Source: Polyangium sp. (in: bacteria) (lineage in GTDB: Bacteria; Myxococcota_A; Polyangia; Palsa-1104). From it: 7,573 nt of DNA. How positions within the stretch are numbered: the stretch's first letter is position 1; every line of letters starts with the position of its first letter. Below, piece by piece: positions 5,246-7,573 of the stretch. A program made the position numbers and the translations under genes. Under the pieces are notes generated by a model, which worked only from the letters and a program-made list of their open reading frames with translations, searched no databases and was not told the origin of the DNA. Location: the NCBI GenBank assembly GCA_025450955.1, contig JANWLJ010000110.1, positions 1 to 7,573 on the forward strand. The letters are read 5' to 3'.

Positions 5246-7573
5246 ATGCGCGCTCGTTCGTGGCTTGCGATCGTGGGCGTGGCGGGTTGGCTGGGGGCGC
5301 CGGGTGCGGGCGTCGCGGCGGCGTCTCCGCGGATCTTTCGCGTCGGGCTGCTCTCGCCCGCTTCCCACGCGCGGCCCGAGGCGATCGCCGATCGCTTCCT
5401 CGACGGACAAAAGGCGCTCCTCGACGCGCCGATCGTCGAGCTCGGCCATCCGGCGATCTCGCCGGTCGAGCGCGGCTGGGTGGCGCGCTATCGGCAGGAG
5501 CTGGGCGGCGTGCCGGTGATCGGCGCGGGCGTGACCCTGCGCATCGACGGCAGCGGGCGGGTGCGCCGGATGGCTGCGTCGACCTTCGCGCTCGGCGCGC
5601 TCTCGCTCACGCCCTCGATCGATGCGCACGCGGCGGTGGCGGCGGTGCGCGCGCGCGGCGCGGCGGGCCTCGAGTCGGCGGGCTCGACCGCGCTCGCGAT
5701 CGATCCGCGCGCTTCCGGCGGGCCGAGGCTGGTGTGGACCGTGCGCCTTCAGCCGGTGCCCGAGCTCCTCGAAAACGCGAGCTACCTCGTCGACGCGACC
5801 AGCGGGCGGGTGCTCAAGCGGATCGATCTTCTCCGCTACGGCAAGGCGAGCGTGTTCTTGCAAAACCCGACCGAGACCCCGACGCCGGCCGCGATGGACT
5901 TTCCGTCGCCGTTTCAGCCCACCGACGCAAGCGGGCACCTGACGAGCGCGCTCTTGCAAGGCTACGACTGCATCGACGAGGACAAGACCTCTTCGTTTCA
6001 AGGCATCAACGTCCACATCTGCACCGTCGAGCAGGAGGCGACCGCCGATACCAACGGGGACTACACCCGCTATCAGCCGGCGGTCGAGCCGTGGAAGACG
6101 CCGCTGAACGGCTGCCCCAACGCGGCCTACGGGACGACCACGATCTTCGACGGCGGCGCGCCCGACGGCGGCACCATGGTCAAGGAGCGCCAGCCGCTCG
6201 ACGAATTCTCCGAGCAGCACATGTACTGGCACGTGTCGCAGGTCTACGATTTTTTCCGCGGGCTGTTCGCCGCCGGCGGGACCGCCGATTTTCAGCTGCG
6301 GCAAAAACCGCTGCCGGTGGCGGTGAACCTGTGCACGCCGGACTTTTCGGGCGGGCTTTCGAATTTGACCGGGCCGCTGGTGCCGTTCAACAACGCATTC
6401 TACTCGCCGGGAATGAACAACCCGATCTCGCAGGTGCTGATCGGCGGGCGCGACTCGATCATGTTCGGGCAGGGGCCGTCTTATGACTTCGCCTACGACG
6501 GCGACGTGATCGCGCACGAGTTCACCCACGCGGTGATCGACACGCTCGGCAAGCTCTTGGTGAGCGGCTTCGAGGACACCCAGGGATTGAACGACGATCC
6601 CGGCGCGATGAACGAAGGGCTCGCCGACTATTTCTCGAGCGCGCTCGGCGGCGATCCCGGGGTCGGCGAATACGCGGGGCGCAACATCCCGGGGGCGGGC
6701 GCCGAGGGCGCGATCCGCGATCTCACCAACAAGGATCAGTGCGCGCTCGATCGCTGGGGCGAGGTGCACCAGGATTCACAGGCATTCTCCGCCGGGCTGT
6801 GGGGCGCGCGGGTGGCGATCGCCGGCGATCCGCACGCGACGTCGGTCGATGCGGCCAAAGCCAAGCTCTACGATCGCGCGGTGCTGGCGGCGATTGAATC
6901 GTTCGGCGACACGCCCGATATGCCGACCACCGCCCAGGCGGTGGCCGACGAGGCCGGCATGCTCCTCGACGCGAGCGCGAAGCAGGCGGCCCTGGACAGC
7001 TTCGCCGCGCACGCGATTTTGCCGAGCTGCGCGCGGGTCATCGACTGGAGCGGCAAGAAGAAGGATATCTTGTTCCTCGACGGAATCGACGCGCCGAGCG
7101 CGCCGGCGGGCGCGGGACGGGTGCCGGGCTATTTGCAGTGGAAGGTGGACGTTCCCGACGGGCAGGACTCGATCACCGCGCAGATGAACGTGGTCTCGGG
7201 CGGCGGCAACCCGCTCGGCGGCTCCACCCCGCCCAAGCTCGAGCTGGCGGTCGGGCCCGCCGGAATGCCGATTACCTGGGTGGTCGGCACCGACTCCGGC
7301 AATCAGGCGACGACCGCGCCGTTTTCGGGCGCGACCGGGATGGTCACCGCGACCTTGAGCGGCCTTTCGCCCGGACCGAATTACGTGATGATTCTCAACT
7401 CGGGCGGCTCGGGCTCGGTCGGCGAGGAGATCTCGTTCTCGACGGTCTGCTCGCAGGCGATGGGCTGCGCCACCGCCGACGCCGGCATGGACGGCGGAGT
7501 GGTTCCGCCGAAGAGCGGCGGCTGCTCGTGCGAGCTCGGCGGCCCCTCCCGGCTCGCGCTCGCGCCGCTCGCC
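5246..7573 (+). CDS. Secreted FTP/PepSY-propeptide zinc metallopeptidase (M4/M36-like) with MYXO-CTERM-like tail, 3' end beyond window
   Basis: The frame is open for 776 codons from ATG 5246 to the right edge without a stop. Residues 1-26 form a signal peptide (MRARSWLAIVG to VAAA). Residues 75-109 resemble the FTP propeptide (RYRQELGGVPVIGAG), and about 120-195 the PepSY part (LVWTVRLQPV, YLVDATSGRVLKRIDLL); together they would inhibit and help fold the enzyme. The catalytic domain has HEFTH (H424, E425, H428), the third zinc ligand E457 in GAMNEGLADYF with D461, and VHQDSQAFSAGLWG, whose H508 matches the transition-state His of thermolysin. Twenty-eight residues lie between H428 and E457, longer than thermolysin (19) and nearer fungalysin (25), so it sits between M4 and M36. 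About 590-740 is a beta-rich domain. An Asp/Gly linker and GGCSC (758-762) then start a MYXO-CTERM-like tail. Many cysteines fit an extracellular protein. The protein is likely a secreted or surface-anchored protease, possibly predatory or nutritional. Confidence 0.9.
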   Translation, partial: MRARSWLAIVGVAGWLGAPGAGVAAASPRIFRVGLLSPASHARPEAIADRFLDGQKALLDAPIVELGHPAISPVERGWVARYRQELGGVPVIGAGVTLRIDGSGRVRRMAASTFALGALSLTPSIDAHAAVAAVRARGAAGLESAGSTALAIDPRASGGPRLVWTVRLQPVPELLENASYLVDATSGRVLKRIDLLRYGKASVFLQNPTETPTPAAMDFPSPFQPTDASGHLTSALLQGYDCIDEDKTSSFQGINVHICTVEQEATADTNGDYTRYQPAVEPWKTPLNGCPNAAYGTTTIFDGGAPDGGTMVKERQPLDEFSEQHMYWHVSQVYDFFRGLFAAGGTADFQLRQKPLPVAVNLCTPDFSGGLSNLTGPLVPFNNAFYSPGMNNPISQVLIGGRDSIMFGQGPSYDFAYDGDVIAHEFTHAVIDTLGKLLVSGFEDTQGLNDDPGAMNEGLADYFSSALGGDPGVGEYAGRNIPGAGAEGAIRDLTNKDQCALDRWGEVHQDSQAFSAGLWGARVAIAGDPHATSVDAAKAKLYDRAVLAAIESFGDTPDMPTTAQAVADEAGMLLDASAKQAALDSFAAHAILPSCARVIDWSGKKKDILFLDGIDAPSAPAGAGRVPGYLQWKVDVPDGQDSITAQMNVVSGGGNPLGGSTPPKLELAVGPAGMPITWVVGTDSGNQATTAPFSGATGMVTATLSGLSPGPNYVMILNSGGSGSVGEEISFSTVCSQAMGCATADAGMDGGVVPPKSGGCSCELGGPSRLALAPLA

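Noticed and set aside
5168..6769. Open frame of 533 codons antisense to the metallopeptidase
   Set aside because: It is low-complexity and Arg/His/Val-rich, with no recognisable motif; it mirrors the codon pattern of the real gene.
1..7573. tRNA, rRNA, CRISPR, IS element or attachment site
   Set aside because: No cloverleaf, spaced direct repeats, transposase motif or paired terminal repeats were seen; nearly all sequence is accounted for by six genes.

Overview
The window is strongly GC-rich with nearly all third positions G or C. It looks like a chromosomal segment from a deltaproteobacterium-like organism, most probably a myxobacterium (Myxococcota). The reasons are base composition and codon use, a secreted protease ending in an Asp/Gly-rich linker followed by a Gly-Cys-Ser-Cys motif that resembles the start of a MYXO-CTERM sorting tail, and a neighbouring large lipoprotein. 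This is inference from style; no ribosomal RNA or other strong phylogenetic marker is present.

Left half, minus strand (1-2580): a compact four-gene cluster read right to left, yebC - ruvC - ruvA - ruvB. YebC is a YebC/TACO1-family factor. RuvC is the Holliday-junction endonuclease, RuvA the junction-binding subunit and RuvB the AAA+ branch-migration motor. ruvC and ruvA overlap by the four bases GTGA, and ruvA and ruvB are 6 bp apart, so ruvCAB is almost certainly co-transcribed and translationally coupled. ruvB is cut by the left edge after residue 215. It keeps its Walker A, Walker B and last arginine-finger residue, but two normally very conserved stretches are altered.

Centre (2581-2696): a 116-bp divergent intergenic region carrying the start signals of yebC (leftward) and of the rightward lipoprotein gene. 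A TATGGT box lies 6 bp before the lipoprotein ATG and no good Shine-Dalgarno is present, which suggests a leaderless or nearly leaderless transcript.

Right half, plus strand (2697-7573): two tandem genes for exported proteins. The first encodes an 831-residue lipoprotein with a carboxypeptidase-regulatory-like beta domain and a complete PHP-type metallohydrolase domain of the CehA/McbA type. The second is open to the right edge (776 codons visible). It encodes a secreted zinc metallopeptidase with signal peptide, FTP/PepSY-like propeptide, HEFTH gluzincin catalytic domain between the M4 and M36 patterns, a C-terminal beta-rich domain and the start of the sorting tail. A good sigma-70-like promoter, whose -35 box includes the stop codon of the lipoprotein gene, sits between the two genes, so the protease gene can be transcribed on its own.

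The left block is housekeeping DNA repair. The right block is accessory, cell-surface or secreted hydrolase material. I saw no tRNA, rRNA, CRISPR array, insertion sequence or convincing intrinsic terminator. No whole new multi-gene system is evident; the points most worth a second look are the PHP lipoprotein, the unusual RuvB and the repeated TATGGT start-site arrangement.
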